Assembly (NCBI GenBank): GCA_004297545.1
Contig: SCTB01000091.1
Span: 1 to 32,187 of the forward strand
DNA length: 32,187 nucleotides
Direction of reading: 5' to 3'
Origin: Alphaproteobacteria bacterium
Lineage (GTDB): Bacteria > Pseudomonadota > Alphaproteobacteria > Micavibrionales > UBA2020
Part shown: one piece after another, positions 32,156 to 32,187 of the stretch
Layout: the number at the start of each line of letters is the position of its first letter
How positions within the stretch are numbered: position 1 is the stretch's first letter
The notes under the pieces: model-generated
Seen by the model: the letters and a program-made list of their open reading frames with translations, nothing else
Told to the model about the DNA's origin: nothing
Databases searched by the model: none
Translations under genes and position numbers: made by a program

Positions 32156-32187
32156 GGCTTTGGAAGGCCGTTTAACCCCCAAATCAC

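Overview
The window looks like a chromosomal segment of a GC-rich alphaproteobacterium. This rests on gene content and order: lptFG divergent from pepA, mlaA-mlaC split from the other mla genes, an lpoA/rsmI/yraN/BON-lipoprotein cluster, a Rickettsia-type protein lysine methyltransferase, and a fused LplT-Aas protein. I cannot name a genus. I saw no rRNA, tRNA, CRISPR array, transposase, integrase or phage gene, and codon use looks even throughout, so this appears to be core chromosome with a few accessory genes.

Layout. 1-0.95 kb: two minus-strand genes for short helical proteins with basic tails. 0.95-1.23 kb: a divergent regulatory region with a 17-bp palindrome. 1.2-5.0 kb: an alternative oxidase, a putative HExxH metallopeptidase and a TPR-sulfotransferase. 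5.1-9.7 kb: a HAD phosphatase, the dicarboxylate carrier DctA, 3-hydroxyisobutyrate dehydrogenase with a small membrane protein, and a membrane-anchored alpha/beta hydrolase that seems to lack its catalytic His. 9.7-14.3 kb: a TpsB-type outer-membrane transporter with no TpsA beside it, a small membrane protein, and a divergent DnaK-family chaperone. 14.3-19.1 kb: YggS-type PLP protein, LpoA-like lipoprotein, RsmI, YraN, BON lipoprotein and SirB1-like protein. 19.1-23.0 kb: a four-helix membrane protein, a PKMT-like methyltransferase and EttA. 23.1-26.9 kb: the minus-strand run lptF-lptG-mlaA-mlaC. 26.9-32.2 kb: PepA and a 1140-residue LplT-PlsC-AMP-ligase fusion, each followed by a cluster of REP-like palindromes.

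The main theme is envelope maintenance: LPS export (LptFG), phospholipid retrieval (MlaA, MlaC), lysophospholipid recycling (the Aas fusion), peptidoglycan synthase activation (LpoA-like), outer-membrane integrity (BON lipoprotein), an outer-membrane secretion pore (TpsB) and perhaps outer-membrane protein methylation (PKMT-like).

No clearly new multi-gene system was found. The best leads are the DnaK paralogue with a perfect 14-bp inverted repeat in its upstream region, the hydrolase with a lost His, the orphan TpsB, a 26-bp perfect palindrome inside the HAD gene, and the two hairpin clusters. Many start codons here are GTG or TTG. Where an apparent frame ran upstream of a better ribosome-binding site I moved the start and say so.
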